Shown piece by piece: positions 63,633-64,000 of a DNA stretch of 64,000 bases (positions are counted from its first letter, which is position 1; every line of letters begins with the position of its first letter). A model generated the notes under the pieces. That model did no database searches and was not told the origin of the DNA. It was given only the letters and a program-made list of their open reading frames with translations. This DNA comes from Castor canadensis. Taxonomy: Eukaryota; Chordata; Mammalia; Rodentia; Castoridae. The DNA is taken from contig NC_133390.1 of assembly GCF_047511655.1 (NCBI RefSeq), positions 120,942,083-121,006,082 of the forward strand. The letters run 5' to 3'. The translations under genes and the position numbers were made by a program.

Positions 63633-64000
63633 TTGAGAAATATGATTTGCAGGAAGTTTTCCTCTCAAATACTAACAATTTTCACAGAGAAGAAATTGGT
63701 AGATGCTGCAACTTCTAACATGATGGTATTCTTTGGAAAGGTACGGTGTTCTTCAACTCAGCTGAAAAGGTCAATTTGGAGCAAACAGAGCTATCTCCAC
63801 CTTGAAACACCTCAATTGCAGGATGTATTCTTTTCAAAAAGCAACTCAATCCATTCAGGAAACAATGTGCTAGATGCTCCTGCTATTACAGAGATGGTTT
63901 TTAATGGAGATACATATGTTTTTTCACCTTAGCTGAATAGGCTATTTGGATCAAACATACCTAATCAACACCTGAAAGTACCTAAGTTGCACAAAGTATT
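63633..64000. repeat. HOR unit U22 (partial, R-type start)
   Basis: The first 368 bp of a unit, cut by the window edge. The last bases (cctgaaagtacc, cacaaagt) are R markers, so the R run that starts at U21 continues. Confidence 0.93.

Larger units (their letters stand above)
1..64000. repeat. Satellite DNA array, 17-monomer higher-order repeat of about 2.88 kb
   Basis: The whole window is head-to-tail tandem repeat. A landmark (ttgagaaatatgatttgcag) recurs at 2860, 5747, 8634, 11521, 14408, 17532, 20418, 23304, 26186, 29063, 31945, 34827, 37709, 40591, 43464, 46346, 49228, 52111, 54993, 57874, 60751 and 63633. Spacing is 2873-2887 bp, except 3124 bp where a retrocopy is inserted. Each unit holds 17 related monomers, each opening with a cacagggaaaca-like block, followed by a gatggtttt-like block, an acatgtgtttcttcaact-like block, an agctgaata block, a tttggagcaaaca-like block and a ttgcaggaagtattcc-like block. 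About 375 monomers are visible. Copies differ by scattered substitutions and a few 1-4 bp indels. The open frames are short (mostly 62-99 codons), occur on both strands and repeat with the array, so I read them as chance frames. A centromeric or pericentromeric origin is inference. Confidence 0.98.

Noticed and set aside
1..64000. CRISPR-like or bacterial repeat array
   Set aside because: The repeats are about 173 bp without unique spacers, there are no cas-like genes, and the inserted U1 snRNA with poly(A) tail is from a eukaryotic, therian-like genome.
1..64000. Tandem gene family or rDNA cluster
   Set aside because: Each 2.9-kb unit dissolves into 17 related monomers, with no rRNA, tRNA or splice-bounded coding sequence.
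1..64000. Naming the species or the satellite family
   Set aside because: The sequence supports a therian mammal through the LINE-1-type U1 retrocopy, but I do not recognise the monomer well enough to name either.

Overview
The whole 64 kb window is one tandem satellite array. It holds no protein-coding gene that I can support. The basic monomer is 171-176 bp long, and seventeen diverged monomers (sixteen full length, one cut to 104 bp) form a higher-order repeat (HOR) of about 2.88 kb. The HOR recurs head to tail: 21 complete units (2860-63632), a nearly complete unit at the left edge (first 28 bp missing) and a 368-bp start of another at the right edge. I call them U0 to U22. No unit is inverted and no unique flank is present, so the window lies inside a larger array.

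The host is most likely a therian mammal. One unit (U5) carries a full-length 164-nt retrocopy of U1 spliceosomal snRNA at 16993-17156. It has an A-rich tail and a 13-bp target-site duplication, the signature of LINE-1 mobilisation. I cannot name the species or the satellite family. The organisation (about 172-bp monomers in homogenised HORs) resembles mammalian centromeric satellite, but I found no CENP-B box.

The array has three zones. U0-U4 (1-14407) are 2887-bp units and almost identical; U1-U3 show no difference I could find. U5-U7 (14408-23303) are 2886-bp units plus the 238-bp U1 insertion, with their own markers. U8-U22 (23304-64000) are mostly 2882-bp units of three recurring sub-types, called P, Q and R here, in the order P Q R R R, P Q R R, P R, P Q R (R). 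The array has therefore also been copied in multi-unit blocks of about 6-14 kb.

Inside the HOR there is an older layer. Monomers M4-M10 match M14-M17-M1-M2-M3 one for one, with M11-M13 unpaired. The 17-mer looks like two diverged 7-mers plus a 3-monomer spacer, or a duplicated 10-mer that lost three monomers. The short monomer M15 is its partner M5 with a 72-bp internal deletion.
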